A program made the position numbers and the translations under genes. Below the pieces are notes generated by a model that was not told the origin of the DNA, ran no database searches, and saw only the letters and a program-made list of their open reading frames with translations. Positions 25,370-33,956 of a stretch of 64,000 bases of DNA are shown here, piece by piece (position 1 is the stretch's first letter; each line of letters starts with the position of its first letter). Origin of the DNA: JAKVAV01 sp047632755 (GTDB taxonomy: Bacteria; Bacteroidota; Bacteroidia; Flavobacteriales_D; Cryomorphaceae). The stretch is taken from assembly GCA_047632755.1 (NCBI GenBank), contig JBLIDT010000008.1, forward strand, positions 62,001 through 126,000. The letters run 5' to 3'.

Positions 25370-27171
25370 GCAAACGTTTTCCCCGATCTTTTGCGGTCTT
25401 GTTCTTTCAAGTGAACCTTTCGAATTCGAAGTGATAGCGGAGTTGCCTCAACGTATTCATCCCCTTGAATATATTCTAAAGCTTCTTCCAATGAGAACTT
25501 AACTGGTGGAGCAATTTTCAACTTATCATCTGCTCCTGAGCTACGCATGTTAGACATTTTCTTTGTCTTGGTAACGTTGATCGTTAGATCTCCAGGGCGG
25601 GTGTTTTCGCCAATTACTTGTCCTTCGTAAATTTCCTCGTTCGGATCGACAAAGAATTTACCTCTGTCCTGCAGGTTGTTTAGAGAATAAGGGATAGCCT
25701 TACCCAATTCCATGCTTATCAAAGAGCCGTTTTGTCTTCCGCCAATGTCACCTTTCATTGGTTCAAAACCAGTAAAGCGGTGTGTCATTATGGCTTCACC
25801 TGAAGTGGCAGTCATAAGGTAAGTTCTCAAACCAATGATTCCACGAGAAGGAATATTGAATTCCAAAACCATCCTTTCTCCTTTTGGATTCATTGAGGTC
25901 ATTTCTCCCTTTCGGAAATTTACTTGCTCAATCGCTTTTCCAGAATAAGAATCTGGTAGATCGATGCGTAAATCTTCCATTGGCTCGCACTTTCTACCAT
26001 CAATTTCTTTGATGATTACTCTTGGCTGGCCAATCTGAAGTTCATAACCTTCTCTTCTCATCGTTTCGACCAGAACAGAGATGTGAAGAACTCCACGTCC
26101 AAAGACTCTAAAAGAATCGCCCTTCTCAGCTGGCTCGACTTTTAAAGCCAAATTCTTTTCAAGCTCTTTCTTTAATCGCTCTTTCAGGTGATTTGAAGTA
26201 ACGTATTTACCCTCTTTTCCGAAGAAAGGAGAATCATTGATGGTGAAGAGCATACTCATTGTAGGCTCATCAATATCAATGGTAGGGAGTGCTTCTTGCT
26301 GATCAGCATCCGAAATAGTATCACCTATTTCGAAGTTTTCGATTCCCGCAAGTGCGCAGATATCACCCGAGAATACTTCGGGCACTTTTCTCTTTTGAAG
26401 ACCTTCAAAAACGTAGACCTCTTTCACATTTCCTTTGGGTGCAGTGCCATCTCTTTTCAAGAGAGCAATTCGCTGGTTAGCTTTTATAGTACCTCTTTTC
26501 ACTTTTCCCACGGCAATTCTGCCTAAATATGGAGAGAAGTCCAGAGATGTAACTAACATCTGAAAAGGACCATCCTCTACATGAGGTTCAGGAATTTCTT
26601 TGATAATCATGTCCATGAGTGAAGTAATGTTGTCCGTTGGATTTTTCCAATCTTCACTCATCCAATTGTTTTTCGCACTACCGTAGATAGTTTGAAAATC
26701 AAGTTGCTCCTCAGTGGCTTCCAAATCAAACATCAAATCGAAAACAGCCTCATGTACTTCATCAGGAGTACAATTTTCCTTGTCAACTTTATTGACCACC
26801 ACAATAGGCTTCAGTCCAGCGTTTAGTGCTTTTTCCAGAACAAATCGAGTTTGAGGCATCGGTCCTTCGAAGGCATCTACTAAAAGTAGAACTCCATCAG
26901 CCATATTCATGACTCGTTCTACCTCACCACCAAAATCACTGTGACCAGGAGTATCAATGATATTGATCTTGTATCCCTTGTACATCACGGAAACATTCTT
27001 CGCCAGAATCGTAATTCCACGCTCTCTTTCTAAGTCGTTGGAATCCATAATGAGATCCCCTGGTTTTTCGTGTTCCCCAAAAATCTGACCCAATTGAATC
27101 ATTTTGTCAACGAGGGTAGTTTTACCGTGATCAACGTGGGCAATAATGGCAATGTTTCTGATTAAACTCAT
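25366..27171 (-). CDS. typA: Ribosome-associated translational GTPase TypA/BipA
   Basis: A 601-residue GTPase of the EF-G family that helps 50S assembly, especially in the cold. G1 AHVDHGKTT is at 11-19, G3 reads DTPGHSDFGGEVERV, G4 NKVDKE; the C-terminal region has the BipA-specific SRGIIGLRTYLMTATSGEA and ENTRPGDLTINVTKTKKMSNM. I start at ATG 27171, since MSLIRNIAIIAHVDHGK is the family N-terminus and the -7 box lies 25 bp upstream; a start at 27198 would precede transcription. It is convergent with the DUF6745-like gene. Confidence 0.97.
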   Translation of the reverse strand: MSLIRNIAIIAHVDHGKTTLVDKMIQLGQIFGEHEKPGDLIMDSNDLERERGITILAKNVSVMYKGYKINIIDTPGHSDFGGEVERVMNMADGVLLLVDAFEGPMPQTRFVLEKALNAGLKPIVVVNKVDKENCTPDEVHEAVFDLMFDLEATEEQLDFQTIYGSAKNNWMSEDWKNPTDNITSLMDMIIKEIPEPHVEDGPFQMLVTSLDFSPYLGRIAVGKVKRGTIKANQRIALLKRDGTAPKGNVKEVYVFEGLQKRKVPEVFSGDICALAGIENFEIGDTISDADQQEALPTIDIDEPTMSMLFTINDSPFFGKEGKYVTSNHLKERLKKELEKNLALKVEPAEKGDSFRVFGRGVLHISVLVETMRREGYELQIGQPRVIIKEIDGRKCEPMEDLRIDLPDSYSGKAIEQVNFRKGEMTSMNPKGERMVLEFNIPSRGIIGLRTYLMTATSGEAIMTHRFTGFEPMKGDIGGRQNGSLISMELGKAIPYSLNNLQDRGKFFVDPNEEIYEGQVIGENTRPGDLTINVTKTKKMSNMRSSGADDKLKIAPPVKFSLEEALEYIQGDEYVEATPLSLRIRKVHLKEQDRKRSGKTFA

Positions 27172-27195
27172 GATGACTGTTTCTGAAATTGGCTG

Positions 27196-27203
27196 CAAAG
27201 GTA
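27196..27203 (-). promoter_or_regulatory. typA promoter, -7 box with a matching TTG
   Basis: TACCTTTG on the minus strand matches TAnnTTTG. A TTG lies 22 bp further upstream, within the 17-23 bp range known for Flavobacterium. The TTG overlaps the T-tract of the preceding gene's terminator. Confidence 0.7.
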
Positions 27204-27225
27204 CGCTTTACTTTTGCGTATAGGA

Positions 27226-27258
27226 CAAAAAAAATCCCACCCAAGAAGGGTGGGATTT
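27226..27258 (-). terminator. Rho-independent terminator of the ice-binding protein gene
   Basis: AAATCCCACCC and GGGTGGGATTT form a perfect 11-bp stem around a 5-nt loop (27232-27258). On the minus strand it is followed by a run of about nine Ts. It lies 21 bp after the ice-binding gene's stop and directly before the typA promoter. Confidence 0.88.
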
Positions 27259-27278
27259 AACTAGTTATGTTAAATCGA

Positions 27279-29645
27279 TTAGTTCTTGCTGATCATCAAC
27301 TTAGTTGCTACAACTCCTTTGTTCGTTGTCAACTTGTAGATGTAGATTCCATCAGGAAGATCTGTTGCTTCAATTTGAAGACTGTATGTCAGTCCTGCAA
27401 CGGCTTCTTGACTGAAAACAACCTGCTGTGTTCTTCCGTCGAGGTCAATTAATTCGATAGATGTGAATCCATCTTGCATCACTTCAAAGTTGATGTTTGA
27501 AGTTCCTTTAGTTGGATTCGGGTATGTGTTTAGAACGGCAGGAATATTCTTTGCAAGAGCAGAAGCTTTCGCTGCATCAGCGTCAACTGCTTCTTGCAAC
27601 TCAGCAATATCTGGTCTACTAATGCAACCAGCGGCCATATCTCCAGCTCCAAGTTGGATGTCAATGCCAAGTGACTTAGCCATTAACACTCCCGTTTTAG
27701 GATCAACTAAGTTGAGCTCGAAGCTCCCTAAGCTTGAAACGATGTATGTTCCATCTGCTAGCCTCGCAGCTCCAGTTATATCTGCAAGACCAGGTGCGAA
27801 AGTTGACCCACTGTCCGAAAGATTTAGGAACGCACCATTGAATCGGTTGGCGATCCAAAGATCACCATTTTGATCGAAGACCAAATCACCACCACTTACT
27901 TCTGTCTCAGCGTATATTGCCGCTTCACCATTTACAGGATTAACTTGATAAACAGTGTTGGTAGCGGATGATGCTACAAAAAGAAATCCAGTATTGGGAT
28001 CTACTGCTGCTTGTGGTGTGTTCGTTACTTCTATGCCATTGTAAGTGATTTGAATTGGCACAGTACTGTTTCCAGTTAAAGGATCGTAAATACTGAACTT
28101 ACCGTGAAGATTAGCCACTGCATAAATCTCTCCGTCTCTTCCTAATGCAATGTGTAAACCTTCTTCAAAGTCTCCTACTTGAATTAGAGAGGCTGAATCA
28201 CCTTCAATAATTACTTCGTACAAATCTGTACCCTTACCCTCTTCAGGGAGATTGGTGAGGTAGATTTTATATTCATCGCATAGTTCACAGGCTGGGTCAT
28301 TATAAACTATACCTGTACTAAACCCAATTGCTCCAGCTGTAGAAAGCATTCTTCCTTCTACGCTTGCATTTGCTCCTGCAGTGCAGGCTCCTCCATGAGA
28401 AATAAGTGTTCCCTTCATGTAACTAAAAGTTCCTACAGAAACAGCACCTGTGGGAACTCCAGCGCCACCAATCCAAAAAACATTGCATTGTTTCGCTCCA
28501 TTTGTCAAAATTACTCTTGATTGTGCCGCTACAGAAAATGCTCCTGCGAACTTAAAAACAAACATTGCATCGGGATCGTTTTCAGCATCTAAAATGACAG
28601 TTCCTGCTAAAGATCCTGCTCCTGCTATAAAATAAACTCCAGCAGTTACCGTTTCTCCAGATCCAAAAGCTGGCGGGTGAGCAAGGTCCGTATTTGGGAT
28701 GGTCATGATTTGAGCGTAGGCGTTATTTAAATCCAGCACGGCTTGAGCTGTCGTAAGGCCTGTAGGAAAAAATTCTCCAATATTAGTTGAAGTAGCAAAA
28801 CCACTTACGGCGCCTCCATTTGAACCAATATCGCCGATAATACCCGATGTAGCAGCATTTGCTACAGCACCAGCGGTTGTGAAAAGTGCGTAATTTTTAA
28901 TGCTTCCTAAAACATCAAGCAGTGGATTAGGAAAATCTTGCCCGGAACATTTGATTGGAATGGTGATAAGGCTATCGGGCATCTCTGCCACACAACCAGC
29001 TGCAATAGTTATTGCTCCTTCTGAGCTCAAGAGCCTTCCTTGAATAGTACTACCTACACCAAGAGTAACAGCTCCTGGGTGCGCAAATAAAGTTCCTTTA
29101 ATGACACAATCAGTCGCTACAGAAATGGCTCCTTGAGCAATCCAAAAAACATTAGATGCTCTTGCTCCATTAATTAAAGAGATTGATGAACCCGCTCCCA
29201 CGGTAAATGCTCCTTCAAACTTCATTATAAAAATAGCGTCAGAATCCCCTTCTCCATCAAGGATAAGAGCTCCAGCTATAGATCCTGCCCCACCTATAGA
29301 GTAAACGCCAGGGGAAATGGTTTCTCCACTTCCAAATGCTGGGAGATGAGTGCCAGGATGAGTAACAAAAACGTCGTCAAGGTGAATATATATCCTCATC
29401 AAATCTATTCGAGACCTAACCGTGTTAGCGTTATTGTTGTTCACCGCATTAAAACCGCCACCGCTAACTATCCCAGCATTGGTTCCAGCATCACCTGTTA
29501 CTGTTCCGCCATTAGTAATGGCTCCTACTCCTGCAAAAGCCGTGTATGGGAAAAGCGTTTCTAAGTTAAGTGTTTGACTAAAGATAAGAGTTGGTGAGAA
29601 TAAGAGCAGAGCACCTAAGACTGCGGTTTTATATTTTTTGATCAT
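27279..29645 (-). CDS. Secreted protein with two DUF3494 ice-binding-like domains, a propeller and a T9SS domain
   Basis: A 788-residue exported protein. The signal peptide ends near residue 23 (LIFSQ). Two DUF3494 domains follow at about 26-225 and 240-445, each with the family pattern TNGGTVTGDAGTN / GSGETISPGVYSIGGAGSIAG / FIMKFEGAFTVGAGSSISL / NVFWIAQGAISV. DUF3494 folds into a beta-solenoid that in many cold-water microbes binds ice, but in other members only mediates adhesion. A stretch at about 455-690 (KGTDLYEVIIEGDS ... GDLVFDQNGDLWIANRFNG) looks like an SMP-30/NHL-type propeller. The last 80 residues are a type A T9SS sorting domain (NTYPNPTKGTSNINFEV ... LPDGIYIYKLTTNKG). Ice binding is inferred from family, not shown. 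Confidence 0.88.
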   Translation of the reverse strand: MIKKYKTAVLGALLLFSPTLIFSQTLNLETLFPYTAFAGVGAITNGGTVTGDAGTNAGIVSGGGFNAVNNNNANTVRSRIDLMRIYIHLDDVFVTHPGTHLPAFGSGETISPGVYSIGGAGSIAGALILDGEGDSDAIFIMKFEGAFTVGAGSSISLINGARASNVFWIAQGAISVATDCVIKGTLFAHPGAVTLGVGSTIQGRLLSSEGAITIAAGCVAEMPDSLITIPIKCSGQDFPNPLLDVLGSIKNYALFTTAGAVANAATSGIIGDIGSNGGAVSGFATSTNIGEFFPTGLTTAQAVLDLNNAYAQIMTIPNTDLAHPPAFGSGETVTAGVYFIAGAGSLAGTVILDAENDPDAMFVFKFAGAFSVAAQSRVILTNGAKQCNVFWIGGAGVPTGAVSVGTFSYMKGTLISHGGACTAGANASVEGRMLSTAGAIGFSTGIVYNDPACELCDEYKIYLTNLPEEGKGTDLYEVIIEGDSASLIQVGDFEEGLHIALGRDGEIYAVANLHGKFSIYDPLTGNSTVPIQITYNGIEVTNTPQAAVDPNTGFLFVASSATNTVYQVNPVNGEAAIYAETEVSGGDLVFDQNGDLWIANRFNGAFLNLSDSGSTFAPGLADITGAARLADGTYIVSSLGSFELNLVDPKTGVLMAKSLGIDIQLGAGDMAAGCISRPDIAELQEAVDADAAKASALAKNIPAVLNTYPNPTKGTSNINFEVMQDGFTSIELIDLDGRTQQVVFSQEAVAGLTYSLQIEATDLPDGIYIYKLTTNKGVVATKLMISKN

Positions 29646-29835
29646 GATGTAGCTGTTTGTATTTGACTTATATGGAGTATTCAGGTCGCAATATTTTTGT
29701 ACCTGTAATAAATGTGTTCACGACAATGTGACGAATCAATTAAATTTAATACTGTCTGGGTTTCACTAAAGTTGGTCCACTTGTTTCGTTTGGAACTGCC
29801 CACTCGTTTTATAGGGTAATTCCTTCCTGGTGTTG

Positions 29836-29886
29836 TTCTCTTAATTCTTGGAGAACCGAGAACTGACGCGAAGCGTTTCGTTCTCT
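29836..29886. repeat. Double inverted repeat GTTCTC/GAGAAC
   Basis: The order is GTTCTC, 10 nt, GAGAAC, C, GAGAAC, 16 nt, GTTCTC, so two hairpins stand back to back. The second has an inner stem GACGC/GCGTT. Each GTTCTC is followed by TTA. On the plus strand the second hairpin is followed by TTAGGTTTTT. It may be a structured RNA, a tandem operator or a mobile-repeat remnant. Confidence 0.6.
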
Positions 29887-30189
29887 TAGGTTTTTAAGGA
29901 ATGGCGCTTGTGTGTCGCCTTAGGCTGCTAATGCAGGGTACTATTTCTTCATGAGTGGATTTTTGATAAAACTTATGGTTAGTGCATCCTTTTGTGAAAA
30001 CTTCGTTACAAAAAAATCCATGAGATTGATTAATAATTTTGTTACGCTTTTGATCACAACGAATTTGGTTTTATGAGGCACGAAGGTGAGGCCACAAATT
30101 GGGGAAGTCAAATCATTCGTCGTTAATGTATTGCCATTGGTCGAAAAGTTGACCCTTTTTTTAAATATTACGATGGTTTGCTTAATGGC

Positions 30190-30197
30190 TATCTTTG
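30190..30197 (+). promoter_or_regulatory. Bacteroidota-type -7 box for the SPFH gene
   Basis: TATCTTTG matches TAnnTTTG, 22 bp before the ATG at 30220. It lies inside the extra frame that a start at 30178 would use, so it argues for the later ATG. Confidence 0.55.
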
Positions 30198-30219
30198 GCA
30201 TTCTAAAAAAAGAACAAAA

Positions 30220-31167
30220 ATGGTAGCACCAATTATTATAGCGGTAATTTTATTATTAGCTTACCTTGGAGTTTTCACGGTAAAGCAGCAGACGGCCGCT
30301 TTAGTAGAAAGATTCGGGAGATTCCATAGTGTCAGGAATTCTGGTATTCAGTTTCGAATACCTCTTGTTGACAGAATAGCTGGACGGGTTAACCTTAGAA
30401 TCCAACAACTCGATGTGAATGTAGAAACCAAGACCAAAGACGATGTTTTTGTCAAAATGAAGGTCTCCGTGCAATACTTGGTTTTGCAAGAAAAAATTTA
30501 CGACGCTTACTATCGACTTCAGAACCCCAATGATCAAATAACCTCTTATGTTTTTGATACCGTCAGAGCGGAAGTACCAAAATTGAGATTAGACGACGTT
30601 TTCGAGAAAAAGGATGATGTAGCCATTGCAATAAAACGAGAATTGGCACAAGCCATGAGTGAGTATGGTTATGGAATCATTAAAGCTTTGGTCACGGACA
30701 TTGATCCAGCGGAAGAAGTAAAAATTGCCATGAATCGAATAAACGCAGCCGAGCGACAACGTACAGCGGCAGAGTACGAAGGAGAAGCAGAAAGAATAAG
30801 AATAGTAGCCAAAGCCACAGCTGAGGCTGAGAGCAAAAGATTGCAAGGGCGAGGTATTGCCGATCAAAGAAGAGAAATAGCGCGAGGGTTGGAAGATTCG
30901 GTGATTGTCTTGAACAAGGTAGGAATCAATTCTCAAGAGGCCTCTGCTCTAATCGTCGTTACTCAGCACTACGATACGCTTCAATCGGTAAGTGAAAAAA
31001 GTAGAAGCAGTTTGATTTTACTTCCAAACAACCCAAGTGCGGCCAGTAATATGTTGACGGAGTTGACTACCTCGTTTATTGCCGCGAATAAGTTGAAGGA
31101 GCTGGAGCAGGAAGATGATAAGCAGCGGGAAGACGGTAAGCAAAAGCAGCAAAAGCTAGATTCTTAA
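30220..31167 (+). CDS. SPFH/band 7 (stomatin-like) membrane protein
   Basis: A 315-residue protein with an N-terminal membrane helix (VAPIIIAVILLLAYLGVF) followed by the SPFH domain: VKQQTAALVERFGRFHSVRNSG, DVFVKMKVSVQYLV, DTVRAEVPKLRLDDVFEKKDDV. A long Ala/Glu/Arg-rich coiled coil follows (AAERQRTAAEYEGEAERIRI), and the tail is charged and Gln/Lys-rich. Such proteins form large oligomeric membrane scaffolds and often partner with proteases. No NfeD-type partner is next to it. The start at ATG 30220 is supported by the -7 box. Its TAA shares TTAA with the stop of the convergent GSDH-like gene. Confidence 0.9.
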   Translation: MVAPIIIAVILLLAYLGVFTVKQQTAALVERFGRFHSVRNSGIQFRIPLVDRIAGRVNLRIQQLDVNVETKTKDDVFVKMKVSVQYLVLQEKIYDAYYRLQNPNDQITSYVFDTVRAEVPKLRLDDVFEKKDDVAIAIKRELAQAMSEYGYGIIKALVTDIDPAEEVKIAMNRINAAERQRTAAEYEGEAERIRIVAKATAEAESKRLQGRGIADQRREIARGLEDSVIVLNKVGINSQEASALIVVTQHYDTLQSVSEKSRSSLILLPNNPSAASNMLTELTTSFIAANKLKELEQEDDKQREDGKQKQQKLDS

Positions 31168-33635
31168 ATCTTGACAAAGCGAATTCGATTCTTCTTGCCC
31201 CTATTATTAATCTCCAAGATGTATACTCCGCTTTGCAATTCTTCCACGCCAATTCTGAAGTAGCGTCTGTTATTGTAAACGAATACTCTATCGTCACGAA
31301 TTAGATTTCCCGATGCATCGTAAATGCGGTACTTTATTTCTTGGTCGAATGAATCATTAGAAGTGATGGTTAACAGATCTTCAACAGGATTTGGAGAGAT
31401 AAATAATTCATCACCCTCTGCTAAGCTGCCAAGGGTTCCTTCGCAATCGGGGTAAATGTTTCTGGAATCAGTTGCCTTGAGACCACCTGGGTCGGTAACC
31501 TCAATAACCACCTCGTACCAATAAGTCTCAAAAGGACTGCATCCAGTGGGGTAAATGGTTAACTTTTCTCCATTTCCAGATAAGTAATCTAGGTAGTGGA
31601 AATGTGTATTGTGATGAAGGATATGTATCCAGTCATAGGTCATTTCTGATGGATTACTCTCGTCATCAGTCACCGCCGCAATTAAGTCGAATAGGGTAGG
31701 GCCAAAAGTGGAGTATAACTCGCCTTCCGCAATACTAGAAAAATCTACACTTGGTGGAGTGTTGTTTAGAGAGACAGGAATAATTTGTTCTGAAGCTGCT
31801 CCTAATGCGTCCTCCACTCTCAGGAGAATGGTTTCTGAAGATATATTACCGTTCAAAGGTTCGAAAGTCTTTGTGATTATTTCACCAGTCATTTGAGAGC
31901 CATCTTCAAAAGTCCAGCTGTACGTCAAATCTTGGCCTTCTGGGTCATAACTTTCTGATGCGTCCAGATCAACGACTAAAGTCCCTATGCCATACACCGT
32001 GTCTGGAGTTACCTCAAGAACCGGTTTGAGATTTCCTCCAAAGCAAATTCGTTTTATTTCTGATGGTGAGATCGTGGTCACATATAAACACTGGTCAAAA
32101 GGGCTTTGAGTGATGTGGACAACGGGACCAATTGATTCGTTCCAAGTTTCTATTTCCAGTGGCTCGTTTGTCTCATCAAATTTTATCACCCGAAGCCATC
32201 CCGAAAAATCTGCCAGAGTATACCACCCTTGATACTCTTCAGGTATCCCATCTCCTTCCATAAAAACTCCTCCGCTTCCGCTAATACCTGTAAAGCTAGA
32301 ACCGATTACCCCTGCATCCTCGACTGAAGTATAGTTGGCCTCTCCGTTCCCATCAAAAGTGGAGGCAGCGGCTATCAACGGCACAATCTCATTGTTTGCG
32401 TTAGCAGAATTAGCAAAACTCAGAGCAGGTCTTTTGTGGACGAAGGTCGTTGTCTCCTCATCTATTGTAAAAGAAGGATCACATGGATTTGGAAAGAAAT
32501 ATTCGTGCTGAAGATTCTCTTGTAGAATAACATCTTGATAATTCAAGTATTCACTACAAGACGAAGAACCCAAAGGATTGGGAGCGTTCACATTCTTCGT
32601 TGAAACATTTGCATAAAAGCCATAGCGCATAGGACCTTGGAAAATAGGCCATCCGTAATTCCCACCTGACTCTGTGACAAAGTTTATTTCTTCCCAAACC
32701 CAATCACCGACATCAGAAAGCACGATAGTTCCTGGAGCACCTGACTCTAAGTTCCCTCCGCCTGTATTTGGCTTAACTGTAAATCTATATGGATTTCTAA
32801 AGCCCATTGCCCAAATTTTGGACCGAGGTGAAGAAGAATTGCTAGCGTCATAAAACGGATTGTTGGGAAGTCCTTCGCCTGTTTCGGGATTGATTCTGAG
32901 AATTTTTCCGTTCAGCCCGTCTAAGTATTGAGCTCGGAAAGCACCAAGCTGCTCTTCTTCCTTGAGAATATTATAATCCAGAGCGATGCTATCGTGAGCG
33001 TATGCAGGAAGCGGCCCCTGTCCATTAAATCCACCTCCAGAAGGAGAACCCACCCAAGTGTTTCCGTCTCCTGTCGATGCAATGAGAGAGCCATCATTAC
33101 CAAACATCAATTGACCAACACCATGAGCTGGTGCGCAGATAGGAAGTCCTGTTCCCATTTCATCACCGAGTAATATTTTCCGACTATTATCGAGCAAAAC
33201 CAGGTTTTCAAGATCTATGGTATATCGTGTAATTCTTCCCATAGATACCTTGCTGTCACTCGCGTTAGGGTCATAATCTTCTGTTCCAAAGAATCGTAAA
33301 TAATGCGTATCGGCACAATAGAAAAGGTAGATGAAGCCATTCTCCATGAAATTTGGATCCAGTGTCGCTCCTATCATTCCTAAGTCTCCATAAAAAGCGA
33401 CCTCTTCTGAGATATCAATTACAGGAGTATCTTCGACTTGATCATTTGAGATTAACCAAACAGTTCCGTTAAGTCCCCAAACAACGGACAGATTGGTGTC
33501 TGCAAATAAGATCCCAGCAGCTACATTGAATTGATCATATGCTACCTCTTCTACAAATCCATCGGGATACTGGGCTTGGGCTTTTTGAGAAAGGGTACTG
33601 AACACCAGCAGACACGAAATCAAAATTCTCATCAT
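31164..33635 (-). CDS. Secreted GSDH-family (PQQ-type sugar dehydrogenase-like) protein with PKD and T9SS domains
   Basis: An 823-residue exported protein. The signal peptide ends near residue 21 (KAQAQ). A glucose/sorbosone dehydrogenase-type propeller covers about 24-530 (LMFGNDGSLIASTGDGN, LNGKILRINPETGEG, WAMGFRNPYRFTVKPNTGGG, DVGDWVWEEINFV, YGWPIFQGP). A PKD domain covers about 545-640 (DASESYDPEGQDLTYSWTFEDGS). A second Ig-like stretch with HHNTHFHYLDYL follows, then a T9SS domain (FISPNPVEDLLTI ... FRIGVEELQSGVYILEI). It may oxidise sugars or alcohols with PQQ outside the cell, but catalytic residues cannot be confirmed. It is paired head to head with a close paralogue at 33957. Confidence 0.85.
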   Translation of the reverse strand: MMRILISCLLVFSTLSQKAQAQYPDGFVEEVAYDQFNVAAGILFADTNLSVVWGLNGTVWLISNDQVEDTPVIDISEEVAFYGDLGMIGATLDPNFMENGFIYLFYCADTHYLRFFGTEDYDPNASDSKVSMGRITRYTIDLENLVLLDNSRKILLGDEMGTGLPICAPAHGVGQLMFGNDGSLIASTGDGNTWVGSPSGGGFNGQGPLPAYAHDSIALDYNILKEEEQLGAFRAQYLDGLNGKILRINPETGEGLPNNPFYDASNSSSPRSKIWAMGFRNPYRFTVKPNTGGGNLESGAPGTIVLSDVGDWVWEEINFVTESGGNYGWPIFQGPMRYGFYANVSTKNVNAPNPLGSSSCSEYLNYQDVILQENLQHEYFFPNPCDPSFTIDEETTTFVHKRPALSFANSANANNEIVPLIAAASTFDGNGEANYTSVEDAGVIGSSFTGISGSGGVFMEGDGIPEEYQGWYTLADFSGWLRVIKFDETNEPLEIETWNESIGPVVHITQSPFDQCLYVTTISPSEIKRICFGGNLKPVLEVTPDTVYGIGTLVVDLDASESYDPEGQDLTYSWTFEDGSQMTGEIITKTFEPLNGNISSETILLRVEDALGAASEQIIPVSLNNTPPSVDFSSIAEGELYSTFGPTLFDLIAAVTDDESNPSEMTYDWIHILHHNTHFHYLDYLSGNGEKLTIYPTGCSPFETYWYEVVIEVTDPGGLKATDSRNIYPDCEGTLGSLAEGDELFISPNPVEDLLTITSNDSFDQEIKYRIYDASGNLIRDDRVFVYNNRRYFRIGVEELQSGVYILEINNRGKKNRIRFVKI

Positions 33636-33956
33636 AATTTTCTTCTATAACACTAGCGAAACTAAGAATAAGACTTGGTTGGGTCCAAATCAGATTTGCG
33701 CTTTTATCCCAATTGTGCTAGAATTTTCATTCTGGCCATATTCAAAAGTAATTTTCCTAACTCTCCATTAAATCTTCATGTCAGTTGAAGAGAGCATTCT
33801 ATAATGCTCCATTTTTAAGAATTTCCCTCACGAATGTGGACTCTAGGGTGCCGCTCAGTTTTTTAAATCAGCACGTGAATCTTTTGGATCTCTCTTATGT
33901 GAGAAAATTGTTTGTACAAAACCTGAATTGAAAGGTGTTCATTCTATTTTTGCAGC
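33636..33956. other. Divergent intergenic region between the two GSDH paralogues
   Basis: 321 bp with no gene. It contains an isolated hairpin GAGCATT-CTAT-AATGCTC (33792-33809) followed on the plus strand by CATTTTT. It looks like a terminator although no plus-strand gene precedes it. The right edge holds a -7 box for the second paralogue. Confidence 0.55.
33945..33952 (+). promoter_or_regulatory. Bacteroidota-type -7 box for the second GSDH gene
   Basis: TATTTTTG matches TAnnTTTG and ends 4 bp before the ATG at 33957, implying an almost leaderless mRNA unless a later ATG (MVNWKTVLL, 33972) is the real start. Confidence 0.45.

Larger units (their letters stand above)
29646..30219. other. 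Long intergenic region with hairpins, no convincing gene
   Basis: This 574-bp gap between the ice-binding gene (leftward) and the SPFH gene (rightward) holds a double inverted repeat (29836-29886), a small GGCG...CGCC hairpin near 29905, and the SPFH promoter box near its right end. A low-complexity 86-codon frame on the minus strand (29941-30201) covers that promoter and is not credible. Confidence 0.6.

Noticed and set aside
29941..30201. An 86-codon minus-strand frame in the long intergenic region
   Set aside because: Low-complexity Lys/Ile/Thr-rich composition with no motif, and it covers the SPFH promoter and start.
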